Source of the DNA: Pedococcus sp.
GTDB taxonomy: Bacteria > Actinomycetota > Actinomycetes > Actinomycetales > Dermatophilaceae
Assembly (NCBI GenBank): GCA_025936615.1
Contig: JAICSZ010000088.1
Coordinates: 1-7,718, forward strand
Direction of reading: 5' to 3'
DNA: 7,718 nt
The notes beneath the pieces were generated by a model that did no database searches, was not told the DNA's origin, and worked only from the letters and a program-made list of their open reading frames with translations. The stretch's first letter is position 1, and each line of letters starts with the position of its first letter. This document shows positions 1 to 6,248 of the stretch, one piece after another. A program made the translations under genes and the position numbers.

Positions 1-1168
1 CGGCGCCGGTCAGCGAGGTGCGGGCGACGTCCTTGGTCGGCCGCTTGTCGGTGCCGGTGAAGTAGCCGGTCAGCCACAGGATGATCGCGGCCAGGACGAT
101 GCCGATGATAACGGCGAGGATCGCGGTGCGGCGCGGGTCGCCGGTGAGGTCGGCCGTCGCGTCGGTGCCGAAGTCGGCGAAGCTGCTCGGCAGGTAGGCG
201 TACGCGGCGATCGCGCACAGCACGGCGGAGATGGCGGCCGCGATGTAGAAGCCACGGTTGATCGCCTTGAGGGCGTTCTCGCCCGGCTTCACCCGGGTGA
301 TGAAGACGCCGATGAGGGCAGTGATGGCGCCGATCGCCGGGACGATCAGCGGGAAGACCAGGCCGTAGGAGCCGAACGCCACGGAGCCGAGGATCAGGGC
401 GGCGACCAGGGTCACGGCATACGACTCGAAGAGGTCGGCAGCCATGCCGGCGCAGTCACCCACGTTGTCGCCGACGTTGTCGGCGATGGTCGCCGCGTTG
501 CGCGGGTCGTCCTCGGGGATGCCGGCCTCGACCTTGCCGACGAGGTCGGCGCCCACGTCGGCGGCCTTCGTGAAGATGCCGCCGCCGACGCGCATGAACA
601 TCGCGAGCAGGGCCGCCCCGAAGCCGAAGCCCTCGAGGACCTTGGGGGCGTCGCCCTTGTAGAGGAGGACGACGACCGAGGCGCCGAGCAGGCCCAGTCC
701 GACGGTCGCCATGCCGACGGTTCCACCGGTGCGGAACGCGATGCGCATGCCGGAGTCGCGGTCGCCCGCGCGGGCGGCAGACGCAACGCGCACGTTCGCC
801 TTCACCGCGAGGCTCATGCCGAAGTAGCCGATCGTGGCGGAGAACAGCGCACCCACGACGAAGAAGCCCGAACGGCCGAGCTTGACACCCCAGTCCGGCG
901 CCGGCAGCAGCAGGAGCAGCCCGAAGACGAGCACCACGAAGATGGCGAGCGTCTTGAACTGGCGCGCCAGGTAGGCCTGCGCCCCTTCCTCCACTGCCGC
1001 ACCGATGGTCTGCATGTTCTCGGTGCCGGCGTCGGTGGCAAGCACCTGCCGGCGGAAGAAGACACCCATGGCCAAGGCGATGAGTGAGATCACCAGCACC
1101 GCGACCACGTAGGCGAGATTGGCGCCGCTCAGCTCAAGGGCTGAGGCGGCTGGCGCAAGGCGCGACAT
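1..1168 (-). CDS. hppA: Membrane-bound proton-translocating pyrophosphatase, N-terminal half (partial, runs off left edge)
   Basis: Integral-membrane pump that couples hydrolysis of cytoplasmic pyrophosphate to H+ (or Na+) export across the cell membrane. The window holds 389 codons of a family that is usually about 700-800 residues; the C-terminus lies beyond base 1. Visible family hallmarks are EEGAQAYLARQF (about residues 59-70), the substrate-binding loop GGGIFTKAADVGADLVGKVE ending near residue 214 (D204, K212, E214), and the acidic stretch DNVGDNVGDCAG at 230-241 followed by MAADLFESY, which together bind Mg-pyrophosphate. Several hydrophobic helices alternate with these loops, the first at about 17-39. 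The ATG at 1168 is chosen because GAGGAGG (1174-1180, minus strand) sits 5 nt upstream. The residue that distinguishes K+-dependent from K+-independent pumps is in the missing half, so ion and K+ requirement cannot be called. It follows bldG in the same direction, but the 145-bp gap and a candidate promoter suggest it can be transcribed alone. Confidence 0.96.
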   Translation of the reverse strand, partial: MSRLAPAASALELSGANLAYVVAVLVISLIALAMGVFFRRQVLATDAGTENMQTIGAAVEEGAQAYLARQFKTLAIFVVLVFGLLLLLPAPDWGVKLGRSGFFVVGALFSATIGYFGMSLAVKANVRVASAARAGDRDSGMRIAFRTGGTVGMATVGLGLLGASVVVLLYKGDAPKVLEGFGFGAALLAMFMRVGGGIFTKAADVGADLVGKVEAGIPEDDPRNAATIADNVGDNVGDCAGMAADLFESYAVTLVAALILGSVAFGSYGLVFPLIVPAIGAITALIGVFITRVKPGENALKAINRGFYIAAAISAVLCAIAAYAYLPSSFADFGTDATADLTGDPRRTAILAVIIGIVLAAIILWLTGYFTGTDKRPTKDVARTSLTGA

Positions 1169-1253
1169 TCCATCCTCCTCGATGGGTAAACACAGGGGAA
1201 CCGCTCACGGGCACGCGACTGTCTTGACGCACCGCGGGCGGGACGTTGCAGGG

Positions 1254-1282
1254 AGGGTAACTCACGAAACTCGAGTTGTGAC
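1254..1282 (-). promoter_or_regulatory. Candidate promoter of hppA
   Basis: On the minus strand GTCACA (1282-1277, 4 of 6 matches to TTGACA) is followed after exactly 17 nt by TACCCT (1259-1254), which fits the actinobacterial -10 pattern TANNNT. Transcription would start near 1247, leaving an untranslated leader of about 80 nt before the hppA ATG at 1168. This is a by-eye match only. The -35 box coincides with one arm of a small inverted repeat (1277-1282 with 1299-1304), and the adjacent AACTCGAGTT (1268-1277) is a perfect 10-bp palindrome that could be an operator. Confidence 0.4.
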
Positions 1283-1313
1283 ACGCAGCATGGAACTCGT
1301 CACAGGGAATTCG

Positions 1314-1658
1314 TCAGGCGTTCGATGCCGCAAGCGCCTCGTCGACGGTGGCATAGATGTGGAACACCTTGTCGAGCCCGGTGATCTTGAAGACCTTGAG
1401 GATGCGCTCCTGGGCGCTGACGATGCGCAGCGTGCCGTTCTGGCCACGGACCAGCTTGAGCCGGCCCACGAGCACCCCGAGGCCGGTGGAGTCCATGAAG
1501 GTGACCTTCTCGAGGTCGACCACCAGGTCGGTGCGTCCGGCGGCCACCTGCTTGTCCAGGACCTCGCGGAGAAGCGGAGCCGTGTAGACGTCGATCTCGC
1601 CCTCCACGTGGACAACGGTGACCGAACCCCGCTCGCTGCTGGAAACCGAGAGATCCAC
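1314..1658 (-). CDS. bldG: BldG-like anti-sigma-factor antagonist (STAS domain)
   Basis: A 114-residue single-domain STAS protein of the SpoIIAA/RsbV class. Such proteins bind an anti-sigma factor kinase in the unphosphorylated state and so release its sigma factor. The strand-helix pattern [16 protein letters not shown] (residues 19-34) and the phosphorylation loop [12 protein letters not shown] (54-65) are clear. Ser57 is the expected phosphoacceptor and matches the position known for Streptomyces BldG (113 residues). The stretch [17 protein letters not shown] (83-99) is also very BldG-like. Start GTG at 1658 gives the family-typical MDLSVSS N-terminus; there is no Shine-Dalgarno, but TACGGT (1671-1666) lies 7 nt upstream, consistent with a leaderless mRNA. 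An in-frame GTG at 1685 is the alternative and would overlap the helicase start. In Streptomyces the next gene is an anti-sigma factor; here hppA follows directly, so the partner must be encoded elsewhere. The BldG orthology rests on recalled sequence, without an alignment. Confidence 0.93.
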   Translation of the reverse strand: MDLSVSSSERGSVTVVHVEGEIDVYTAPLLREVLDKQVAAGRTDLVVDLEKVTFMDSTGLGVLVGRLKLVRGQNGTLRIVSAQERILKVFKITGLDKVFHIYATVDEALAASNA

Positions 1659-1664
1659 GAGGAT

Positions 1665-1671
1665 TACCGTA
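1665..1671. promoter_or_regulatory. Shared -10 element of the divergent bldG/helicase pair
   Basis: The heptamer TACCGTA reads TACCGT on the plus strand (1665-1670) and TACGGT on the minus strand (1671-1666), both fitting TANNNT. Exactly 7 nt separate each hexamer from the start codon it faces: ATG at 1678 (helicase) and GTG at 1658 (bldG). The two starts are symmetric about base 1668. With only 19 bp between genes there is no room for two leaders with ribosome binding sites. The simplest reading is two leaderless transcripts whose first base is the start codon. No convincing -35 boxes are visible at the usual spacing on either strand. Confidence 0.5.
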
Positions 1672-1677
1672 GCGGCA

Positions 1678-4020
1678 ATGTCCACCGCCGGTCCCACCGC
1701 ACCCCCACGCCGGGATGCCTTCGACCCCGAGGCGGCGCTCGCCGCGCTCGCCGGGGGCGCCCGGGCCGGTCGCCTGCTGCACGTGCACCAGGTGCCCGCG
1801 CGCCTCGCGTCCCCAGCTGAGTTCCCGGACTGGGTCCACCCCAGTGTGTATGCCGCGTGCAAGGGTTCCGGGGTCACCTCGCTTTGGTCGCACCAGCGGG
1901 AAGCGGCGGAGCTCGCGCATGCCGGGTCGCACGTGGTCATGGCAACCGGGACGGCCTCGGGCAAGAGCCTCGGCTACCTGCTGCCGGTCCTGACCGCCGT
2001 GGTCGAGGGTGCCGCAGCACCGAGTGGACGGGGCGCGACCGCGCTGTACCTCTCGCCGACCAAGGCACTCGCCGCGGACCAGCTGGCCCGGGTGCAGGCG
2101 ATGGCGGTGCCCGGTGTCCGCGCCGCGACCTATGACGGTGACACCCCCACCGAGGAGCGCCTCTGGATCCGCGAGCACGCCCAGCTGGTGCTCACCAACC
2201 CCGACCTGGTGCACCACTCGTTGCTGCCCATGCACGAACGTTGGGCACCGTTCCTGCGCGCCCTGCGCTACGTCGTCGTGGACGAGTGCCACGTCTACCG
2301 CGGGGTCTTCGGTTCGCACCTGGCGGCCCTGCTGCGAAGGCTGCGTCGGGTGGCGGCCAGGTACGGCTCGCACCCGGTCTTCGTCCTGGCCTCGGCGACG
2401 GTTCGCGACCCGGACCACCACGCGACCCGGCTCGTGGGCGAGCCGGTGGCGGCGGTGACCACCGACGGGTCGCCCCGTGAGGCCATGACGTTCGCCCTCT
2501 GGGAGCCCGGCGAGCTCGCGGACGGGTCGGGGCGTCGCAGCGCGACCTCCGAGGCGGCGGACCTGTTGGCCGAACTCGTGGCAGACCACGTGCAGACCGT
2601 CGCGTTCGCGCGCTCACGCGCCGGCGTCGAGGCCCTCGCGAGCAGTGCGAGGCGATCACTGACCGACCTGCAGCCGGGGATGGAAGGTGCCGTCGCGGCA
2701 TACCGGGGGGGTTACCTGCCCGAGGAGCGGCGCGAGCTGGAGCGCGCGCTGCGCACGGGGTCGCTGGTCGGCCTGGCCGCCACGAACGCACTGGAGCTGG
2801 GCGTCGACGTGAGCGGGCTGGACGCCGTGCTGCTGGCCGGGTGGCCGGGGACCCGCGCGTCGATGTGGCAGCAAGCGGGCCGGGCGGGGCGGGCCGGCGC
2901 GAGGTCCCTCGCGGTGTTCGTCGCGGCCGACGACCCGCTCGACACCTACGTCGTGCACCACCCGGAGGCCGTGCTCGGCCAGCCCGTGGAGGCCGCGGTG
3001 CTCGACCCCGACAACCCGCACGTGCTCGGACCGCACCTGGCGGCCGCTGCGGCCGAGCTGCCGCTGCGCGAGGCCGACCTCGGGCTGTTCGGGCCGCGCA
3101 CGCCCGAGCTGCTCGAGGCGTTGGTGGCCAAGGGAATCCTGCGGCGCCGCCCGAGCGGGTGGTTCTGGGCGCGCACCGACCGGGCCGGCGACCACGTCTC
3201 GCTGCGCGGGTCCGGTGATGTGGTCGGCATCGTCGAGGAACGGACGGGCCGGGTGCTGGGCACCGTGGACGAGGCGTCCGCGCACTCGCAGGTGCACACC
3301 GGTGCGGTGCACGTGCACCAGGGCGAGACGTATGTCGTCACCGAGCTCGACCTCACCGGCGGGACCGCCACGGTGGTACGAGGCGACCCGGGGTGGAGCA
3401 CCTTCGCCCAGTCGGTGAGCGCCTTCGACATCGTGGGGGCCCAGCGGTCGGTGCGGTGGGGGCCGGTCGAGGTGTGCTTCGGCGAGGTGAGGGTGCACAC
3501 CCAGGTGACGTCGTTCCTGCGCCGCCTGCCATCGGGCGAGGTGATCGGGACGCACCCGCTGGACCTGCCACGGCGGACGCTCGCCACCCGCGCCGTGTGG
3601 TGGACCATGCCGGTCGGGTTCCTCGGTGCGGCGGGGGTGGCCGAGGTGGACATCCCCGGTGCGGCACACGCCGCCGAACACGCCGGGATCGGCATGCTGC
3701 CGCTGGTGGCCACCTCGGACCGGTGGGACATCGGCGGGGTCTCGACGGCGGAGCACCCCGACACCGGGCTGCCGACGATATTGGTTTACGACGGGTACCC
3801 GGGCGGTGCGGGCTTCGCGGAGCGGGCGTTCGGGTCGTTCGAGACGTGGCTGCGCGCCACCGCCGAGGCCATCGAGTCCTGCACCTGCGACCGTGGTTGC
3901 CCCGGTTGCGTGCAGTCGCCGAAGTGCGGGAACGGCAACGAGCCACTCGACAAGCAGGGTGCCGTGGCCCTGCTGCGCGCCGTGCTCAGGCATGCTCCCG
4001 AGCCCTCTGCGAAGACGTGA
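1678..4020 (+). CDS. DECH-box superfamily II helicase with C-terminal cysteine cluster (Hrq1/MrfA/SftH type)
   Basis: A 780-residue DNA-dependent ATPase/helicase. The Walker A motif is TGTASGKS (90-97, catalytic K96), motif II is DECH (202-205), and motif III is SAT (239-241). Motif V is [10 protein letters not shown] (368-377) and motif VI is QQAGRAGR (398-405, arginine finger region). The C-terminal part is the DUF1998/MZB-type domain with C735, C737, C741, C744 and C750 in the [10 protein letters not shown]...[11 protein letters not shown] context, expected to bind zinc. Relatives are B. subtilis MrfA (mitomycin repair), yeast Hrq1 and mycobacterial SftH, a 3'-5' translocase; a role in DNA repair is therefore inferred. 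In actinobacteria this exact type is called the 'helicase/secretion neighborhood' DECH helicase because it borders Tad genes, as here. ATG at 1678 is preferred over an upstream in-frame ACG-like extension to 1618 that would run through bldG. No close Shine-Dalgarno is present (GAGGA at 1659-1663 is 14 nt away), consistent with leaderless translation. Confidence 0.94.
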   Translation: MSTAGPTAPPRRDAFDPEAALAALAGGARAGRLLHVHQVPARLASPAEFPDWVHPSVYAACKGSGVTSLWSHQREAAELAHAGSHVVMATGTASGKSLGYLLPVLTAVVEGAAAPSGRGATALYLSPTKALAADQLARVQAMAVPGVRAATYDGDTPTEERLWIREHAQLVLTNPDLVHHSLLPMHERWAPFLRALRYVVVDECHVYRGVFGSHLAALLRRLRRVAARYGSHPVFVLASATVRDPDHHATRLVGEPVAAVTTDGSPREAMTFALWEPGELADGSGRRSATSEAADLLAELVADHVQTVAFARSRAGVEALASSARRSLTDLQPGMEGAVAAYRGGYLPEERRELERALRTGSLVGLAATNALELGVDVSGLDAVLLAGWPGTRASMWQQAGRAGRAGARSLAVFVAADDPLDTYVVHHPEAVLGQPVEAAVLDPDNPHVLGPHLAAAAAELPLREADLGLFGPRTPELLEALVAKGILRRRPSGWFWARTDRAGDHVSLRGSGDVVGIVEERTGRVLGTVDEASAHSQVHTGAVHVHQGETYVVTELDLTGGTATVVRGDPGWSTFAQSVSAFDIVGAQRSVRWGPVEVCFGEVRVHTQVTSFLRRLPSGEVIGTHPLDLPRRTLATRAVWWTMPVGFLGAAGVAEVDIPGAAHAAEHAGIGMLPLVATSDRWDIGGVSTAEHPDTGLPTILVYDGYPGGAGFAERAFGSFETWLRATAEAIESCTCDRGCPGCVQSPKCGNGNEPLDKQGAVALLRAVLRHAPEPSAKT

Positions 4021-4023
4021 CAG

Positions 4024-4050
4024 AACGGGCGAACCCCCCCATCGCCCGTT
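4024..4050 (+). terminator. Perfect 9-bp hairpin after the helicase gene (possible terminator)
   Basis: AACGGGCGA (4024-4032) and TCGCCCGTT (4042-4050) are perfect inverted copies around a 9-nt loop made of seven C flanked by A. It begins 4 nt after the helicase TGA. No T-run follows, as is common for actinobacterial terminators, so it may terminate, stabilise the 3' end, or do neither. Its last base is also the first base of a TAGGGT -10-like hexamer for the next gene. Confidence 0.5.
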
Positions 4051-4055
4051 AGGGT
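4050..4055 (+). promoter_or_regulatory. Candidate -10 box (TAGGGT) for the downstream membrane coiled-coil gene
   Basis: TAGGGT matches the actinobacterial TANNNT -10 pattern and lies 53 nt before the GTG at 4109, giving a predicted leader of about 47 nt that includes GGAGGT. No -35 hexamer is recognisable at 16-18 nt spacing, where the helicase hairpin stem sits instead. Support is weak and by eye. Confidence 0.3.
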
Positions 4056-4108
4056 CGAAGCGGCGACAAAGGCGCGAACGCGCCCCGGCCCAATGGAGGT
4101 GTGCCCCC

Positions 4109-5143
4109 GTGGTTCTCATCGGACTGCTGCTCATCCTGATCGCGATCGCGGCGGCGGTGTGGCTGGTCATCGGGACCCAGTCATTGACGACGCCGATCGA
4201 CCTCGACACGCCCGGCTTCCACGTCAGTGCGACGCCACTGGCGCTCCTCATCGCGGGCGCCGCAGTGCTGTTCGTGCTCTGGCTCGGACTGGCCGCGATC
4301 CGCGGCAGCGTCAAGCGCCGGCGTCGTCCCGCCCGTGAGGCCAAGGACGCGCAGCGGCAGGCGGAGTTCGAGGAGAACATCCGGGCCGACGAGCGAGCTC
4401 GCGCCGAGGAGACCCACCAGAGCGCGATGGCCGAGCGGGACCGCGTTCGCGAGGACGAGTTCTCCGCAAAGCTCGGCGAGCGCGACCGCATCCGCGACGC
4501 CGACGAGCGCACCCGGCTCGCGGAGCACGAGCAGCGGGTGCGCGCCGACGAGCGTGCACGCGTCGAGGAGGAGCACAGCCGGCGGAACGCCGAGGCAGCA
4601 CGGGCGGCGGCTGCCTCTGTCGGGGCAGCGGGCGCGGCGGGCGCGACTGGTGCCGGCTCCACCAGTGCTGGAGCGCGCGACGATGCGGCAGCGGATGTCT
4701 CCGGCCGTCACGAGGGCCGGCACGACGTCGAGGGGTCCGCACCGGAGAAGGTCTACGACCAGCACTCGGACCAGGACTCCACGCAGAACGACACCGCCCG
4801 CAACGACACCGCCCTGATCGACTCGGACGACACCTCGCGCAGCGAGCCCGGCGATACGTACGCCGACACAGGGGCAGCGGAGCGCCGCGCCTCCGCGTCC
4901 GAGGTCGATGCGTACGCCAGCGACGGTGGACGCACGGACGCGGACGGAAGCGAGGTCGCGGCGCAGGGTCCCGCGGCCGGCGATGGGTCCGAGGGCGATC
5001 TCCCGAGGGAGGACACCAGCGCGGACGACGCGTCGCCCAGCGACGAGAGCGAGCAGGGCGAGGGCGAGGGCGAGGGCGAGGGCGACAAGTTCCGGACCGT
5101 GGCCGACAGGCTCATGGGCCGGGGACCGACCGGTCAGGACTGA
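4109..5143 (+). CDS. Unrecognised two-helix membrane protein with charged coiled coil and acidic low-complexity tail
   Basis: A 344-residue protein that I do not recognise as a named family. The GTG start at 4109 is fixed by GGAGGT (4095-4100), 8 nt upstream. Two hydrophobic helices are visible, about residues 2-22 and 43-64, separated by a short polar loop, followed by the basic stop KRRRR (69-73). Residues 74-165 are a highly charged, probably coiled-coil or long single-helix region rich in E, R, D and A. In it RADERAR recurs at 92-98 and 145-151 and the theme ERDR.R appears twice. From about 165 to 325 the sequence is low complexity, rich in Ala, Gly, Ser, Thr and Asp, increasingly acidic, and ends with four Glu-Gly repeats. 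A conserved-looking end DKFRTVADRLMGR closes the protein. Both helices with the basic patch suggest the bulk is cytoplasmic, perhaps a scaffold. It is codirectional with the helicase but may have its own promoter. Its 3' end overlaps the opposing Tad gene by 32 bp. Confidence 0.85.
   Translation: MVLIGLLLILIAIAAAVWLVIGTQSLTTPIDLDTPGFHVSATPLALLIAGAAVLFVLWLGLAAIRGSVKRRRRPAREAKDAQRQAEFEENIRADERARAEETHQSAMAERDRVREDEFSAKLGERDRIRDADERTRLAEHEQRVRADERARVEEEHSRRNAEAARAAAASVGAAGAAGATGAGSTSAGARDDAAADVSGRHEGRHDVEGSAPEKVYDQHSDQDSTQNDTARNDTALIDSDDTSRSEPGDTYADTGAAERRASASEVDAYASDGGRTDADGSEVAAQGPAAGDGSEGDLPREDTSADDASPSDESEQGEGEGEGEGDKFRTVADRLMGRGPTGQD
5060..5083 (+). repeat. Four tandem GAGGGC hexamers
   Basis: Four perfect copies of GAGGGC run in frame and encode Glu-Gly four times near the C-terminus of the coiled-coil protein. 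Such a hexanucleotide run can change copy number by slippage without breaking the frame, so tail length may vary between strains. Confidence 0.9.
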
Positions 5144-5531
5144 GCGGCCCACCCGGACCCGCTCGGGCCCGTCCCCGCGCTTCCAGGCGGCCGAGGCCGG
5201 GCAGGCTCAGGCCCACCGGGCTGGACGTCGCCAGGACGACGGTGCCGTCCGCGGCTGCGCGGCACCCGCGGGCTCGAGCCGCATTGAGGGCGGCCACCGT
5301 GGCGCCCCGGGTGCACGCGTCTCCTGCGCCGCCACCACCTCGGAGCACCAGGGCCGCCGCGAGGGCGCCAAGGTCGGCGGCCGCCCGCGCCTGATGAGCC
5401 GCGACCGCCGCGGCGGCCAGGCACATCCCGCCACCCAGGACGAGGAGCGCCGCCGCGATGACCCCGGCGAGCGCGACGGTCATCGCTCCGCACTCGCCGC
5501 TCCGGCGATGACACGAGGTCTGCGCCTTCAC
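5112..5531 (-). CDS. TadE/TadG-like small secreted-pilus protein ('helicase/secretion neighborhood' TadE-like)
   Basis: A 139-residue protein at the end of the Tad cluster. A hydrophobic helix spans about residues 17-45, preceded by a basic, polar N-terminus, and is followed by AADLGALAAA (51-60). That motif is characteristic of TadE/TadG-like and Rv3654c-like pseudopilins. Two cysteines after the helix (C73 and C90) are placed as in the family and could form an extracytoplasmic disulfide. The product probably sits in the membrane as a minor pilin-like component of the Flp fibre machinery; this is inferred from family and neighbours. The GTG at 5531 overlaps the stop of the preceding TadE gene as GTGA (5528-5531), with GAGGA (5541-5545) about 9 nt upstream, so translation is probably coupled. 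An internal ATG at 5483 is the alternative. The Gly/Pro/Arg-rich C-terminus is encoded partly by DNA shared with the convergent coiled-coil gene. Confidence 0.82.
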   Translation of the reverse strand: MKAQTSCHRRSGECGAMTVALAGVIAAALLVLGGGMCLAAAAVAAHQARAAADLGALAAALVLRGGGGAGDACTRGATVAALNAARARGCRAAADGTVVLATSSPVGLSLPGLGRLEARGRARAGPGGPLSPDRSVPGP

Positions 5532-5860
5532 GGGGACACGTCCTCGCGAGCCGCGACGGCATGACCAGTCGGCGCCGCCCTGGCCCCGAGCCAGCCCATG
5601 CCGGGTCGAGGCCGGGAGACGACGCGGACCGTTACCTCCGAGCTCGAGCCACCAACGTCGAAGGTGGCGCCATCCGGGGCGAGCCGCCTGCCCTGCGCCA
5701 CGGCAGAGCCGGTCGAGTCGCCACGGGCGAGCAGGCGTGCCGTGGCGCGGGCGGCATCGATGCAGCGCACCTGGTCGCTGACGGTCGAGATTGCCGCGAG
5801 CGCCAGGACCATGACCAGGACGACCGCCGGGAGGGCGACCGCGAACTCTGCGGTCGCCAT
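5528..5860 (-). CDS. tadE: TadE-like pseudopilin
   Basis: A 110-residue minor pilin-like protein of the Tad system. It opens with MATAEFAVALP, then a hydrophobic helix (about 7-27), then QVRCIDAARATARLLARGD (30-48), the usual TadE arrangement of pilin-like helix and amphipathic continuation. The remainder is a small hydrophilic domain ending with ATGHAVAAR-like sequence typical of actinobacterial members. The ATG at 5860 is preceded by GAGAGAGGG (5865-5873) with 4 nt spacing and lies 14 nt after the Flp stop codon, so flp and tadE are cotranscribed. The prepilin-peptidase-type motif G|MATAEF falls exactly at the start codon. The start therefore leaves no leader peptide to cleave, and no upstream in-frame start codon was found close by. 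It overlaps the next gene by 4 bp. Confidence 0.85.
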   Translation of the reverse strand: MATAEFAVALPAVVLVMVLALAAISTVSDQVRCIDAARATARLLARGDSTGSAVAQGRRLAPDGATFDVGGSSSEVTVRVVSRPRPGMGWLGARAAPTGHAVAAREDVSP

Positions 5861-5874
5861 CCCGCCCTCTCTCG

Positions 5875-6069
5875 CTAGGACGCCGTGCCGAGCGCCGCAG
5901 TGATCACGGCGGCGAGCGCGGACTTGATCCCACCCGAGCGCACCACCCCGAGCAGCACTGCGGCGAAGGCGCAGGCCGCGAGGGTGCCGATGGCGTACTC
6001 GGCTGTCGTCATGCCTGACTCGACGCCCTGACGCAGCTGGGAGAACCTGTGGACCAGTGCACATTTCAC
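5875..6069 (-). CDS. flp: Flp-type pilin subunit (DUF4244-like)
   Basis: A 64-residue prepilin, the expected main fibre subunit. Residues 1-19 are a hydrophilic leader ending in Gly19; cleavage by a prepilin peptidase before Met20 would give MTTAEYAIGTLAACAFAAV with the required Glu at +5 and Tyr at +6. The hydrophobic pilin helix covers about 26-44, and a short tail ends GTAS, so the mature pilin is about 45 residues. The start is GTG at 6069, supported by AGAGGAG (6076-6082) 6 nt upstream, the strongest ribosome binding site of the cluster, in line with a highly made subunit. The prepilin peptidase is not in this window. The gene is separated from tadC by 179 bp, the only real gap in the cluster. 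Confidence 0.88.
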   Translation of the reverse strand: MKCALVHRFSQLRQGVESGMTTAEYAIGTLAACAFAAVLLGVVRSGGIKSALAAVITAALGTAS

Positions 6070-6248
6070 GCTGAGCTCCTCTGTCTCTGACCAGCGGGCT
6101 GGATCCCGCTGCCGTTGGCACCAGCCCAGCCCTCCGGCGGCCCGTGCTCAACCAGCGGGATGAAGCCTGTGGAACGACGCCGACGAAGACAACGCGTTGT
6201 GGACCACCGGTGCCGGTGCCGGGACACGTCGGGTCAACCGTCGGTGAC
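6070..6248. other. Intergenic region between tadC and flp with short inverted repeats
   Basis: This 179-bp non-coding stretch contains no TA dinucleotide at all, so no TANNNT -10 box is possible on either strand. It holds a perfect 12-bp palindrome ACAACGCGTTGT (6189-6200) and the 8-bp palindrome CACCGGTG (6205-6212), part of a CCGGTG tandem. A 7-bp hairpin CAGCGGG/CCCGCTG (6092-6098 with 6105-6111) lies just upstream of the flp ribosome binding site. ACCAGCGGG is directly repeated at 6090-6098 and 6151-6159. On the minus strand TTGACC (6237-6232) resembles a -35 box but has no matching -10. It may serve as an operator or mRNA-processing region that raises flp expression over tadB/tadC. Confidence 0.5.
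6092..6111 (-). repeat. Hairpin in the flp leader
   Basis: CAGCGGG (6092-6098) and CCCGCTG (6105-6111) form a perfect 7-bp stem with a 6-nt loop. It ends 9 nt before the flp Shine-Dalgarno in the minus-strand transcript. It could protect a processed flp mRNA 5' end or modulate ribosome access. Confidence 0.55.

Noticed and set aside
1224..1262. Plus-strand promoter TTGACG with TAACTC
   Set aside because: The spacing is far beyond 16-19 nt and no plus-strand gene follows.
1277..1304. CRP-like site (TGTGAC ... GTCACA)
   Set aside because: The half-sites are 16 nt apart, not the 6 nt between TGTGA and TCACA needed for a CRP dimer site.
1618..1677. N-terminal extension of the helicase frame
   Set aside because: It would be read through the bldG 5' coding region; ATG at 1678 fits the -10 box spacing and family-type N-terminus.
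1659..1964. N-terminal extension of the bldG frame
   Set aside because: The extension is antisense to the helicase 5' end, and the STAS domain and BldG-like N-terminus begin at 1658.
1300..2589. Minus-strand open frame of about 429 codons antisense to the helicase and out of frame with bldG
   Set aside because: It crosses the bldG gene in the wrong frame and the helicase ATPase core in antisense; no family features.
2656..4662. Long minus-strand open frame (about 668 codons) across the helicase and coiled-coil genes
   Set aside because: It is antisense to two well-supported genes, is rich in Arg/Gly/His/Pro with no recognisable motif, and is the usual open antisense frame of very GC-rich coding DNA.
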